Source of the DNA: Prorocentrum cordatum
Taxonomy: Eukaryota; Sar; Dinophyceae; Prorocentrales; Prorocentraceae
NCBI GenBank assembly: GCA_963575745.1
Contig: CAUYUJ010018475.1
Coordinates: 125,593 to 189,592 of the forward strand
DNA: 64,000 nucleotides
Direction of reading: 5' to 3'
The notes beneath the pieces are model-generated. The model did no database searches, was not told the origin of the DNA, and saw only the letters and a program-made list of their open reading frames with translations. The position numbers and the translations under genes are program-made. The number at the start of each line of letters is the position of its first letter. Position 1 is the first letter of the stretch. Below are positions 1 to 10,000 of the stretch, piece after piece.

Positions 1-277
1 GCCCCAGGATTCATCGACTCACAAAGCTGGCGGTCCGTTCGTCTAAGGGAACCTTCAACAATGTCCGAATGGGAAAGAAGGGCCCACGCGACGAGAAGGC
101 GATCCGCGCAAAGCGTGAAGAGCTTACCTAAGCACAAATGGCTACTGAGACTGTTGGAGGCAATGACAACACCACAGTGGCTCCACTATAACCTCAGACG
201 GCCCCAATATGGCCCAAGATGGCCCCAAGATCGCTCCAGCAGGGCCCTCAGAAGGCTCCGAGACGGCCCCTGGAGTT

Positions 278-306
278 ATGTCCCAGCGGCCGCTGAGTTG
301 GGACAT
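278..306. repeat. 29-bp palindromic box, copy 1
   Basis: The box starts ATGTCCCA, has a GCGGCCGC core, and ends TGGGACAT, so its 8-base arms are exact reverse complements. A second copy lies 135 bases downstream. It may be a short foldback or a protein-binding palindrome inside the minisatellite. Confidence 0.6.
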
Positions 307-412
307 GACGCCCGCGGCCCTAGGTGCCCTTGGAGCCCTGTTAGGGCCCTACCAGGAGCCCGAGGAAGATTCAAGAGAATCCTCAGATGACCCCAAGACT
401 GTCCCAGGAATC

Positions 413-441
413 ATGTCCCAGCGGCCGCTCGGCTGGGACAT
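413..441. repeat. 29-bp palindromic box, copy 2
   Basis: It has the same arms (ATGTCCCA and TGGGACAT) and the same GCGGCCGC core as the copy at 278-306, with four or so differences in the spacer. The conserved arms in an otherwise degenerate region are the reason for listing it. Confidence 0.6.
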
Positions 442-565
442 ACCTCATGGGCCCCGCTTTGGACCCTCTTCGAGCCCTCTTGGGTCTTGGGGCCTCTTGG
501 AGCCCTCGGAGCCATCTGAAAAGCCAAGCATGGCCCCAACAAGCTTACAAAAAGGCCCCAAGAGG

Positions 566-1384
566 GCCCAAACAGGGCTCCGAAGCCGCGCGCGGCTACG
601 AAATAACGACAATGGCGACGACGAACGACGATGAGCGATGCCGGGGTGGCGTCCCGGATGGCCTCCACACTCATTCACTAAGCCCCTCCTGGCCTGGGCT
701 TCAGTTCAAGCGTGAGGAATGTCACAGTGCCCATGCCTGGCCGTCAAGTCTGCACGTCTCTGGCCCCCCCCCGTGAAACCGCAGCGGGGCTGGGCGGGCG
801 AGGCCGAAGACGCGACTGCTCCACATCCTCGAACAGGAACGTCGTCTCCCGGAACTCCTCGGCCAGAAACCTGGGCTAAGTCCAAACGCCGCGACAGAGT
901 TTGCGCAATCCAGCATGCTACGACGCAGCGCACAAGCGGCTTCCATAGTTTTCTAATGCGATACGGCCCCAGGTCGCATCCGATGGACCTCCCGATCTCC
1001 TGGGGCCAGCCATCGGGGCCCATCTGCGCCTTCCGTCCCTGGAGGTTTCCCTCGCGTTTCTTGTTAGCCACTTCGGGCCCCGATGCACCACGTTGGGGCC
1101 ACCCAGGCCCCTGCTGGGGACCTGCAAGCCAATGGGCCAATGGGGGGCCCCAAACACAGGAAAATTGGTTGATGCAAAACAGGCACGAAGCTTCGTGGCA
1201 CAAACGCATGGGAAACCAGTTTCCGAAACTAGTTTCTCTCGCGTTTCGTGGCAGCACCTCAACGGGGGGGCGCGAAGGCCCAAGAGGAGGCCGGAAGGAA
1301 CCGAAAAGCGTTCCAGGAACTTCAAGAAAGACCCGAGAGGTTCAGGCCGCCCGCCCGCTCGGCGACCCAGGATTGGATGCGGCA
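566..1384. other. No supported gene; possible decayed coding
   Basis: Sequence complexity is higher here than in the flanks and frames on both strands stay open for 100-270 codons. I recognise no domain and find no start or splice signal that decides a strand. A phrase of the type GTTTCYCTCGCGTTTC occurs twice (near 1046 and 1230), suggesting a local duplication. Confidence 0.3.
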
Positions 1385-1525
1385 GCTCTGTCCATCCCTC
1401 CTCCTCCTCCTCATCCGGCTTCCTCCTCCTCCTCCTCGACCCCCCTCCTCATCATTCTCATCCTCCTCCGCCTCCTCCTCATCATCATCTCCCTCATCGT
1501 CGTCCTTCTCTCCCCCCCCATGCCG
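1385..1525. repeat. TCC/TCATC low-complexity tract
   Basis: An almost pure pyrimidine run of CTC, TCC and CATC units. Similar tracts act as intron filler in the minus-strand genes further along, where they appear as GGA in the sense direction. Confidence 0.7.
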
Positions 1526-1548
1526 ATAGGCTATGAGACCTGGTGATT

Positions 1549-3300
1549 TTAAGCCCGTCGGGGGGGGGTCTCGCGCTTAAGCGGGGCCTGATTTAGGCAT
1601 CTCCCCCCCGCCTCGTGCTGAATCGCTGGCTTTTCCATGTCGTTTGCTCGCGGCCCCCTTCGCCGCGAGTGAGAACGCGCCTCGTCGCCACGACCCCTCG
1701 GCTGGGCCATAGCGGGCCACGCTCTCATCTCTATGTGTGCGATCTGCGCTCTCTCGGCTTCGCTGTCTGTATCATCCCGTCCATTGTCCTCACTCGGCAC
1801 GTCGCTTCATGTGCTCGGTGCTCCTCCTCCTCCCCCCATCCTCCCCCCCATATTCCTCCTCCGCCTACGTCGCCCCACCCTGCCAGTTGTTGCCAGATCC
1901 GATCCTGCGTTGGTCGGCTCCTCGTTCGCATTGGAACACCGAGCGGAAGCGCACGACCTTGTCGAACCGCCGCTCCCACTCGCCAGAGAGCGCGGCCATG
2001 CACTTCATGAAGACGTCCGATCCGCTGAAGCCTGACTCGGCAACGGGTGCAAAAACGCACGGGGGGGGGGGGGGGGGAGGACCTGTACTCCTCATCGCGT
2101 GATCCCCCTGATTTCCCTCACCGCCCTGATCCCCCTGGCCCCCCTGATCTCCCCGATCCGCCTTACCCTCTTCAAACCCATCCCCCCCCCTCCTCCATGT
2201 GATGATGCCATGCCTCCCCGCCGTCCTCGCTCCCCGAAGCGACCCGTCTTCGCCCTCGCCCTCGTCCTCACCAGACCCCTCACTCATCTCGTTCAAAAGC
2301 CAGGGTGACAAAACGCGAGAGCCTGTGCCCACTGTCACGTCTGGGCGCGACCGCGTGCCATCCATCAGGTAGGACAGGAACCGAGCGGGAAGCTGGTCAT
2401 GCATCATGCGGACCGCGAGCGTCAACGGATCAGGCGCATCGACCTCTGGCGGTACAACCTTCGGCATCCACGTTTCATGTCTGTTTTTTGCTCGTGAAAC
2501 TCTTTTTTGGTCACGTTGTCCTCCGAACGCCGTTCGGAGGAGGGCCCGTCCGGAGGAAACCAAAAACTCACCTGGAAAATCCACCATAAACGTTTCGCTC
2601 GAGACAGCATCACACCAAAAAAGGAAAACCAAAAAAACAAACTCAACCAACAAATGTTTTTTGGCAAGGCCTCCTCCGGACGGCGCCCGGAGGACCACAA
2701 AACCAAAAATGATTTCCACCCACCAAAAACTACGACAGGCAGTGACCAATAACTCGGATCGGCCCATCGAGCGCGTCGAGCGGAGTCAATCTTGGCGACG
2801 CCCCTCGCCGTCGCCATGTCGGCAGGGGCGGCTTTGAAACAGCTGTCAGATTAGATTCGGACCCAGGGGGCGTTGGGGTCTGGGGGCGTCTGGTTACGAA
2901 CGAGAGGGGGGCACGTCGAGGACGACGCGGGGCACGACGAATGCGTCGGATTGAATTGACCACACCTCGGGCCCAGCTGTCGTCTCGGGCCCAGCTGTCG
3001 TCGCAGGCGGCGACTCCTGCTCGGCCGCGACAATGCCAGTGGAACTCGCGAATACGCTGGCGATGTCCAAAGCGAGCATGGCGGCTTCGATGTCCTGTGG
3101 CCCCGCAAACCACTCAGTGCTCCATCTCTCCGCCAGACGCATCACCCTGCCCATCTCATCGAAAATGAAGCACAGTTTCCACACCCCTAGCGCGCAGGAG
3201 GGGCCCCAAGAGGTGCGGGGCGTCGTGTTTTCCGACGCGAACGCGCCGCCGCCGGCCCCAGGATTCAGCCCCCAGGGAAGACAACTTGGAAATCGCTCCT
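1549..3300 (-). CDS. Unrecognised multi-exon gene (partial)
   Basis: Several minus-strand segments read like genuine protein and are separated by low-complexity DNA. From 5 prime to 3 prime they are: about 3300-2735 (includes FIFDEMGRVMRLAERW and WFAGPQDIEAAMLALD), about 2468-2290 (includes VVPPEVDAPDPLTLAVRMM), about 2047-1882 (includes MAALSGEWERRFDKVV), and possibly 1740-1549. The segment ending near 1882 runs into a GT after CAGG, a plausible donor, and the 2468 segment follows AAG, a plausible acceptor. The separators are a 265-bp A-rich insert (2470-2735), a GATCCCCCT/poly-G tract (2060-2290) and a CCTCC tract (1745-1880). I do not recognise the family. No start codon is identifiable because the 5 prime side runs into the minisatellite at 3300-4205. 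The exon calls are inference from composition and residue patterns. Confidence 0.45.
2060..2165. repeat. Poly-G run and GATCCCCCT repeats in a putative intron
   Basis: A run of about 15 G followed by degenerate CCTGATCCCC units. It separates two plausible minus-strand coding segments and is best read as intron filler. Confidence 0.5.
2470..2735 (-). repeat. A-rich insert with two hairpins, intron-like
   Basis: This 265-bp insert lies between two minus-strand coding segments and is far richer in A/T than its surroundings. It contains TCCTCCGAAC-gcc-GTTCGGAGGA, a perfect 10-bp-arm hairpin, and a related TCCTCCGG/CCGGAGGA pair near 2668-2692. The phrases CCAAAAAAGG and GGAAAACC also occur, inverted, near 16330-16365. 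A stretch near 2551-2595 resembles one at about 31690-31735. The pattern suits a small dispersed element that now sits as an intron. Confidence 0.45.
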
Positions 3301-4205
3301 GACGAAGGCTCCGACGCCGGCTCTGACAACGACGACGACGACGACGACGAGTGGACGGATGAATATCTACACCTGGTGCTACATGACCTACACCTGGCGA
3401 CGACGACGGCGGCGGCGGCGGCGACGACGACGATGGCGACGGCGACGACGACTCCGACTCCGACTCCACCTCCGACTCCGACGACGAGTGGAGGGATGAA
3501 CATCTACACCTGGTGCTACATTACCTACACCTGACGACGACGGCAGCGACGGCGACGGCGGCGACGACGACGAAAACGACGACGACGCCGACGACGGCTC
3601 CGACTCCGACTCCGACGACGACTCCGACGCCGACTCCAACAACGACGACGACGACGACGACAACGAGTGGAGGGATGAATACCTACACCTGGTGCTACAT
3701 TACCAACACCTGGCGACGACCACGGCGACGGCGACGGCGGCTGCGGCGACGACGACGACGACAACGACGACTCCGACGGCGACTCCCACGCCGACGCCGA
3801 CGCCGACTCCGACAACGAATACGACGACGAGTGGAGGGGTGAATATCTACACCTGGTGCTACATTACCTAAACCTGGCGACGACGGCGGCGATGGCGGGG
3901 GCGACGACGACGACGACAACGACGACGACGACGAGGACTTCGACTCCGACTCCGGCGACGACTCCGTCGACGACGACGACGACGAGTGGAATGATGAATA
4001 TCTACACCTGGTGCTACATTGCCTACGCGGCGGCGACGGCGGCGGCGGCGGCGACGACGACGACGACAACGACGACGACGACGACGACTACGACGACGAC
4101 TCCGACGCCGACGCCGACGCCGACTCCGACTCCGACTCCGACGACGACGACGAGTGGAAAGATGAATATCTACACCTGGTGCTACATCACCTACACCTGG
4201 CGACG
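3300..4205. repeat. GAC-rich VNTR with six copies of a conserved 20-mer
   Basis: Six units of roughly 137-178 bp each combine a variable (GAC)n/(TCCGAC)n section with a conserved core, TATCTACACCTGGTGCTAC or a close variant, near 3363, 3501, 3680, 3843, 3999 and 4166. The GAC part drifts in length while the core stays nearly fixed. Two more copies of the core lie exactly 120 bp apart near 23480 and 23600. Asp-rich and Thr-rich frames here are translation of the trinucleotide repeat. Confidence 0.8.
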
Positions 4206-4439
4206 GCGGCGGCGGCCATGACGGCCCAAGAAACCCCAGAGGCCATGACGGCCCTTGAACTCCACGGAGCTCCCCTCCGAGGTCCCGCGGAGCCTCGCGG
4301 GAGTAAAACGTTACCAAATTCAAGACCTGCTGCAACTCAGATGACCCTGGCGGCTGCCATCATACCCCAAGAAGGGCCCAAGAGAAACTCAAGATACACC
4401 CCAACGGATGCTACCCCCAATGGATCTCATGATAATCCC

Positions 4440-4525
4440 CAACGGATGCGACTCCGCCTCCCTGTGCTGCCCCTCCTCCCCCTTCCCTCCCTCCTCCGCC
4501 TCCTCCTCCTCCACCTGGCCTTCAT
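4440..4525. repeat. TCC tract 3 prime of the 522-codon gene
   Basis: A pyrimidine-rich run of CTCCTCC units lies immediately downstream (minus-strand sense) of the stop codon of the gene at 4522-6090. Confidence 0.5.
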
Positions 4526-6090
4526 TTGATCTGTCCCAGTGCGTCCTGGTCCAAGCTGGCATCGCCGACGTCCTTAGATTGAGCAGTAACAATCGCAGCA
4601 ACGCCAGCCTCTGCCACGCGGTCAGCTGCGCCCAACTGTTCGAGGCGACCTCCATCGGCAATATCGGGGTCTGGGACTTCTGCCACATCAGGGCCGCCCT
4701 TAGAGACCTCGGCCCCAACTGTGACAAGGTCAGCGACGCCATCCATAGCCACGTGGCCAGCTGCCCCGAACTGTTCGAGGCGACCTCCATCGGCATCATC
4801 AGGAGCTGGGACTTCTGCCAAATCAGAAGCGCCCTTCGATAGCTCGGGTCGAACAGTGACAAGCTCAACGACGCCAGCCGTTGCCGCGCGGTCAGCTGCC
4901 CCCAACTGTTCGAGGCGACCTCCATCGGCAACATCAGGAGCTGGGACTTCTGCCAAATCAGAAGCGCGCTTAGATAGCTCGGTTTCAACAATGAAGAGCT
5001 CAGCGACGCCAGCCGTTGCCGCACAGTCAGCTGCCCCCAACTGTTCGACGCGCCCTCCATCATCAGGAGCTGGAGCTTCTGCCAGATCAGAAGCTGCCAT
5101 AGATAGCTCGGTCCCGACATTGACAAGCTCAGCGACGCCAACCTCAAGGGCGCGGTCAGCGGCCCCCAACTGCTGGACACGACATGCATCAGCGACATCA
5201 CGAACTGAAGGTTCTGCCAGATCAGACCCGCCCTCAGATTGCTCGGCCCCACCTGAGACACACTCAGCGACACCAGCCTCTTGGGCACGGTCAGCGGCAC
5301 CCAGCTGATGGACGCAACCTTCTTCGGCAACATCGGGGGCTGGAGCTTCTGAATGAACGCCAAGAGCCTCGCCATCCGGGCCATCTACATCGGGCTTGGC
5401 ATCGGCCGGATCAGCATCAGATTGACCGCCCCCTAGAACAGCGGGAGGAACGACCTGTGATGCTTCGGGGGGCGGGGCCTCTGCAATAACCTCCGATGCC
5501 ACGTCCTCAGCGCGAACAGCGTCTCCTTGCTCTGAGTCATCGAGCGGAGCTGGCACTGCAAACCGAGCTGATGCTTGCTCGAGCGGCGCTGGCCCTGGGT
5601 GAACGCGAGCGTCAGTGGCATCGGCAGGAGGGCCTTCTGTCTTGGACTCGCCCGCCACGAGAGTTGACTCAGGACTGCTGCGTGGGATGCATTCTGCTTC
5701 CAAGACGCTGTCCATGAGGGCGTTCAGATCCACGCCACCTTCGTCGACCAAGGCATCACTCGGAGGGTCTGAGGGCACTGGAACTGACGCCTTCGAGTCT
5801 TCAGGATCAGTCTTCGAGGCCTTCCAGTGCCGCCCAGCAGGGTCGCTCAGCTTGTTTGGAGTGGTGTTTTCAGTCACGCCATCTGGAAACGATCCCTCCG
5901 TGCACGCTGACGCCTGACGCTTGCGCGCCGCCTCCACGTGCGTCTGCGCTCTGGTCGGCTTTGGCGTCGTCGGGGTGGTGGCGGGCGCAGCCCCCTGGAC
6001 CCTCTGCCTTTCGCGCTCCTGCCACGCCCCCAGAGTGTCGGCAGCCCCCGGCACATGATGATGTGAGCCACGGCGAGTCCGAGGAGCCAT
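4522..6090 (-). CDS. 522-residue acidic repeat protein, function unknown
   Basis: An uninterrupted frame runs from ATG at 6090 to TGA at 4522. The N-terminus (MAPRTRRGSHHH) is basic, and the rest is rich in Ala, Asp, Glu, Pro and Val. The C-terminal half consists of six imperfect repeats of about 44 residues (DNA about 4560-5340), each carrying a core such as LEQLGAADRAATAG followed by VELV, ELSKGASDLAE and PAPD. The repeats differ at many silent and replacement sites, so they are not a fresh expansion. There is no signal peptide or membrane segment. A T-rich tract ending CACGTAG lies 8 bases before the ATG, a plausible trans-splice acceptor. It is the most intact host-like gene in the window. 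I do not recognise a family and assign no function. Helix-forming repeats suggest a scaffold or binding protein, but that is a guess. Confidence 0.6.
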   Translation of the reverse strand: MAPRTRRGSHHHVPGAADTLGAWQERERQRVQGAAPATTPTTPKPTRAQTHVEAARKRQASACTEGSFPDGVTENTTPNKLSDPAGRHWKASKTDPEDSKASVPVPSDPPSDALVDEGGVDLNALMDSVLEAECIPRSSPESTLVAGESKTEGPPADATDARVHPGPAPLEQASARFAVPAPLDDSEQGDAVRAEDVASEVIAEAPPPEASQVVPPAVLGGGQSDADPADAKPDVDGPDGEALGVHSEAPAPDVAEEGCVHQLGAADRAQEAGVAECVSGGAEQSEGGSDLAEPSVRDVADACRVQQLGAADRALEVGVAELVNVGTELSMAASDLAEAPAPDDGGRVEQLGAADCAATAGVAELFIVETELSKRASDLAEVPAPDVADGGRLEQLGAADRAATAGVVELVTVRPELSKGASDLAEVPAPDDADGGRLEQFGAAGHVAMDGVADLVTVGAEVSKGGPDVAEVPDPDIADGGRLEQLGAADRVAEAGVAAIVTAQSKDVGDASLDQDALGQIK

Positions 6091-6094
6091 CGAA

Positions 6095-6120
6095 ACCTAC
6101 GTGGTGAATAATGAACAAAA
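6095..6120 (-). promoter_or_regulatory. Possible trans-splice acceptor upstream of the 522-codon gene
   Basis: In minus-strand sense, a T-rich run (TTTTGTTCATTATTCACC) is followed by ACGTAG and then, eight bases later, the ATG. Dinoflagellate mRNAs receive a spliced leader at such AG sites, so this could define the 5 prime end. Only transcript data could prove it. Confidence 0.35.
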
Positions 6121-7074
6121 GCAGTCGGACCCACGCACGCAATGCCTGAACAAAAGGCTGAAACGGACATGTCAACGCCAGACCTATGAACCAATGGGAC
6201 GAGATCGACGCAAAGTTTCTGGACGAGCGGGTTGCGAACGGGCCCTGGGCCAACTGCGCCATGTCGGCGCGATGCAATGGGCTTCGGGGTTTGCCGCGTC
6301 GCCTTCGGCGCCACGTGGTAGCATGATGAGCGTTACGAGCGGATGGGGCCTCCATGCATTCGTGGCTCGTAGCTCGCATGTATGCATTCATTCGGGGTTC
6401 GGGGCTCGGGGGCTCATTGGGTGCGTTGGGGGCTCGCATGCATGCACTACCGTGCCGCTTCGGGTTTCAGTGCCAGAAACCTATCCTATTGGCCTGCCGG
6501 GGGCATCGGGGGGCAGGGGGACCTCGGGCCCCGGCTAGTTGTAAGCTGAATATGAGTTGCTACCTCTTCGGCGAGATGTTTCGTCATATCGAGCTACACC
6601 TGACTATGTGACCAGATGGCGGCCAGTCACTCGGGAACTTAATTCAGTCGCAGAACAGACAGGAGGTGCAGAGGAGATATGCAGGCAGCAGAGGGTGGAT
6701 ATGTAGGCGGCAGAGGGCGCAGGAGGAGCGGCACAAGGTGGATATGTAGGCGGCAGAGGAGATGTGGGGGGGGGAGGAGAGGGGACATGGTTTGAATAAC
6801 AGGGGCGGAGTGGAGGAGTCAGGGACAGGCAGGGCGAGAAGCAAATTGACGGACGCATGGCTCCTTGGCCTATAGCCATCGTCTGACGAGTCAGATCGTC
6901 GCCCCAGCAACTGCGACTCCGATGGCTGCCCCGCGCCGCCAAAGCCTGCAGACACTAGCACGTCTACTCGTGCGTACAGCGAAACAACACGGCATAAAGC
7001 AAAAACGAACACTGACCCCAACGCCCTCCCATCCCCACATACCCATCTCTCCACATCGGTTGATACACAACAGT
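6121..7074. other. Intergenic spacer with small repeats
   Basis: No coding frame is supported. Near 6380-6460 there are GGGGCTCG and GCATGCATGC phrases. At 6677-6780 there are three imperfect copies of GGTGGATATGTAGGCGGCAG. It separates the stop of the downstream-oriented gene at 7075 from the start of the gene at 6090, both on the minus strand. Confidence 0.5.
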
Positions 7075-10000
7075 TCACTGGGCGGGCGCGGGGATTACTG
7101 GCCCGAGATCTTCAGGGTCCGTCTGTGGACCCAGAGTCCGGATGGGCTCGAGCATGTGCTGCTCTTGGCCATTCACAGCGCTGGCTGGTATCTTCAAACC
7201 TGCAATCAGCCAGCGTTTGAGCTGGCGCTGACACTCTGCATCGTTCAGGACAGGGGCGCCTGCGCCTCTCCCTCGATAGCCTAGGTTTCGCTTGCATTGA
7301 AGCCCTGGCGAATGCGAATTGGAATGGAGTCCGCAGACGGCCCCCCACCCGGTCTGCGGATTGCCTACTGGAGAAATCATGAAGGTGTGAGGACCATAAA
7401 TCCATGGCGTCTGCACCCTCCTCCGAGGTCGCAGCTCGGCATGTGGGGCAGGGGGCGGCGGTGCAGCCGTAGCGCCAGAGGCAACGGAGGCTGGGTCGCT
7501 GCCAGGGCCAGGTCCTGGCGGTGGCTGACCTGGATCGGCGGCGCCGACAGCCTTGGCCTTCAGGGCACCCGCTATACAATCAATTTCACGATCGATGTGG
7601 CTCTCGCCACTAGAGCAGGACATGCTGTCAATATCAATCTCTTTATCTGGCCAGTGTATCTTTTCCCCCTCCAGCTTCGACGCGGCCGACAGGCCCATGG
7701 GCGCACTGTCCAAGGAAGACACGCATTGAAAGCCGCTGTACAACTGCTCGAACAGACGCGCCTCCTTGGAACCAGGTGGAAACAAAATGTCGCTGCCCTC
7801 CTCGAAGCCCTCGTCCTCGATCTCGGCGCACGTCCCCTGCGAGCGCAGGGAAGCGGGCGGGCAAGATTCGGATGGGGCGCAGAGGGGTGACGCCTCCTCG
7901 ACGCCCTCCACCTTCTCATTTCCTCCTCAACCTCCTCTGCCTCCTCGACCTCCTCTGCTTCATCCACGCATCCGCCACGTCCTGGCGCCTCCTCAACCTC
8001 CTCCACCTCTTCTGCTCCACCCCCTGCCCACGCACCCCCCCTCCCCAATCCTCCGCCCCCTCGTCACCCCTCTGGCCCCCCCACGCCCGCCCATTCCCAG
8101 GGGGCCTTGGCCACGTCGACCATGAGCACCGCTGGCGGCTCTAAGTCAACAACTGCTCGCAAGCTAACAGGTTGCGATGAGCCCAAGTGTTCAGTGGCAA
8201 GCGCCTGCAACACCAGCGCATGCGGCCTGCGATCGTTCCCAAGTGGGCGGATCAACTCCTTCGCGAGCGAAAACTGATTCAGAACTTCCAGCCGCTTCTC
8301 TGGGAGCACCTTGAACTGGAGAACCCCCCTGCGCATTTCGCCTTCAATGAACAGTGACATGCGCGGTTGACTACCGCGGTTGTGCGCGCACCAATAATAA
8401 CCCCTACTGGTTGGAACTGGCAACGCAGAGTCACGGAACATATTCTTATTAACGATGGAAATGCACACCCACTGAAACTCGATATCATTATGCCAGAGAT
8501 GTCGCCAAATGGTAAGACCGCTGGCCAGTATAGATGACATGTGCTTCTTGTCGGAGTGACGACATACACCGAAGTGAAGTTCTGAGCATGAGAGCTCCTG
8601 CGATACCCGAACGCCTCGGCAGCCCAAGGCAGGATGGCTGGGCTAATGCCGCATTAGCCCGGCCAGGTATCGGTCATCTGATGGGCCCGCATTAGCAATG
8701 CGGGCCCATCGGATGACCGATACGATCCAGGCCGATCGGGCGAACCGATCAAGGCCGATAGAGCGATCATCGCCGACCGTGGCGAATCGATCTGAACTCT
8801 TCGCGGGGGGGCGCGAGGCGGCGGGAAGAGGGGGAGGAGGAAAGAGGAGAAGGAGGCGGGAGAGGGGGGAGAGGGGGAGGGAGGAGAAGCAAGGGGGCGA
8901 AGAGCGGCGTGCTCCTCCTCCGCCTCCTCCTCCTCCTGCTCCTCCGCCTCCACCAACTCCCCCATCCCGCTCCTCCTCCCCCGCCTCCTCCACTTCCTCC
9001 GCATCCCGCCCCTTCCCCCCTGCCCCTCCCCCCCCCCTCCCCCTCCGAGGAGAGGCGCCGGCAGGGATCTCGCCAGCGTCCTTCACGAAGAGGTTGTGGC
9101 AGAACTCCTCTCGCGCCTGGTAACCCCACGCAGCGAAGGGCGAATCGCTGGAGACTCCGCTCGCAGCGACGAAGCACTCGTCCCGCAAGGGCAATTCAGT
9201 CGAAGACAACCCTGGCATGCCAAAAGCCTCCACCGGCGGCCTAGCCGACGCGCTAGGCGACGACGACGACGAAGCCGCCCCGGCGATCGTCGACGACGAA
9301 GCAGCCGACGCCTGCATGCTGGCGATGTTCTGCCAATAGTCATGCTCACGCTGGGGCAAGTCTGCGTATTCTTTGCTGAACTCGTGGTGGCTCAGCTTGC
9401 GCCCCATGCGTTTCTGGGCGTTGGCGTACATCATCCAAGGCCTGACCATGTTCGGCAACTTCTTAATCGACTCCCGCTGGGCGCTCTCCAAGGGAACGCC
9501 AATCTCCAGTAGGTCCACTGCCTTGTCATGCCTGGGGTCGGCCCCCCCCGATCTCCTGTGAAGCCGCAAACTCTCCGCCAAGTAACCGCTGGAAGAGACC
9601 CTCTCCATGCACGGCGCTTTGCCCCTGACGCTGCATTTGATGCGAGCAAGCAAACGCTCGATGTGCATGTTGCATGCCCGCGCCTTGTGACCCCATAATC
9701 TGAAAGCTTCCCAGAAGGTGTGGTCTCGCATCATGGCCGATTTGTCATCCCACAACCGCCTGAACTTACAAGACATCTTCTTCTCCAAACAACACGTCGG
9801 AACGTCCCAAAACTTATCCACAGCTCGTTGCAGAACCTCTCGGGTGCTCAAGCATGCGTTCAATAGCTCGAAAGGCTGGCCTGCAAACGGCACGACAAAC
9901 CGCCAGTAATGTTGAGCATACACAGAGCTGCAAATTTGCAGAATCCACTGTTGGGCTTGCTTCGCCCGCGTGGGATCCTTGCCGAAGTGGTACATGAGAA

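Larger units (their letters stand above)
180..565. repeat. GC-rich degenerate CCCAAGA-type minisatellite
   Basis: Short degenerate units built around GGCCCCAAGA and GGCTCCGAGA recur every 10-20 bases. The same style of sequence is found at about 10250-10660, 15420-15560 and 34600-35090. Reading frames across it are proline/arginine-rich on both strands and look like translated repeat, so I call no gene between 1 and 700. Confidence 0.6.

Noticed and set aside
3286-4221. Asp-rich and Thr-rich proteins in the GAC tract
   Set aside because: The frames are translations of trinucleotide repeats in all phases and both strands. The conserved part is a DNA word, not a protein motif.
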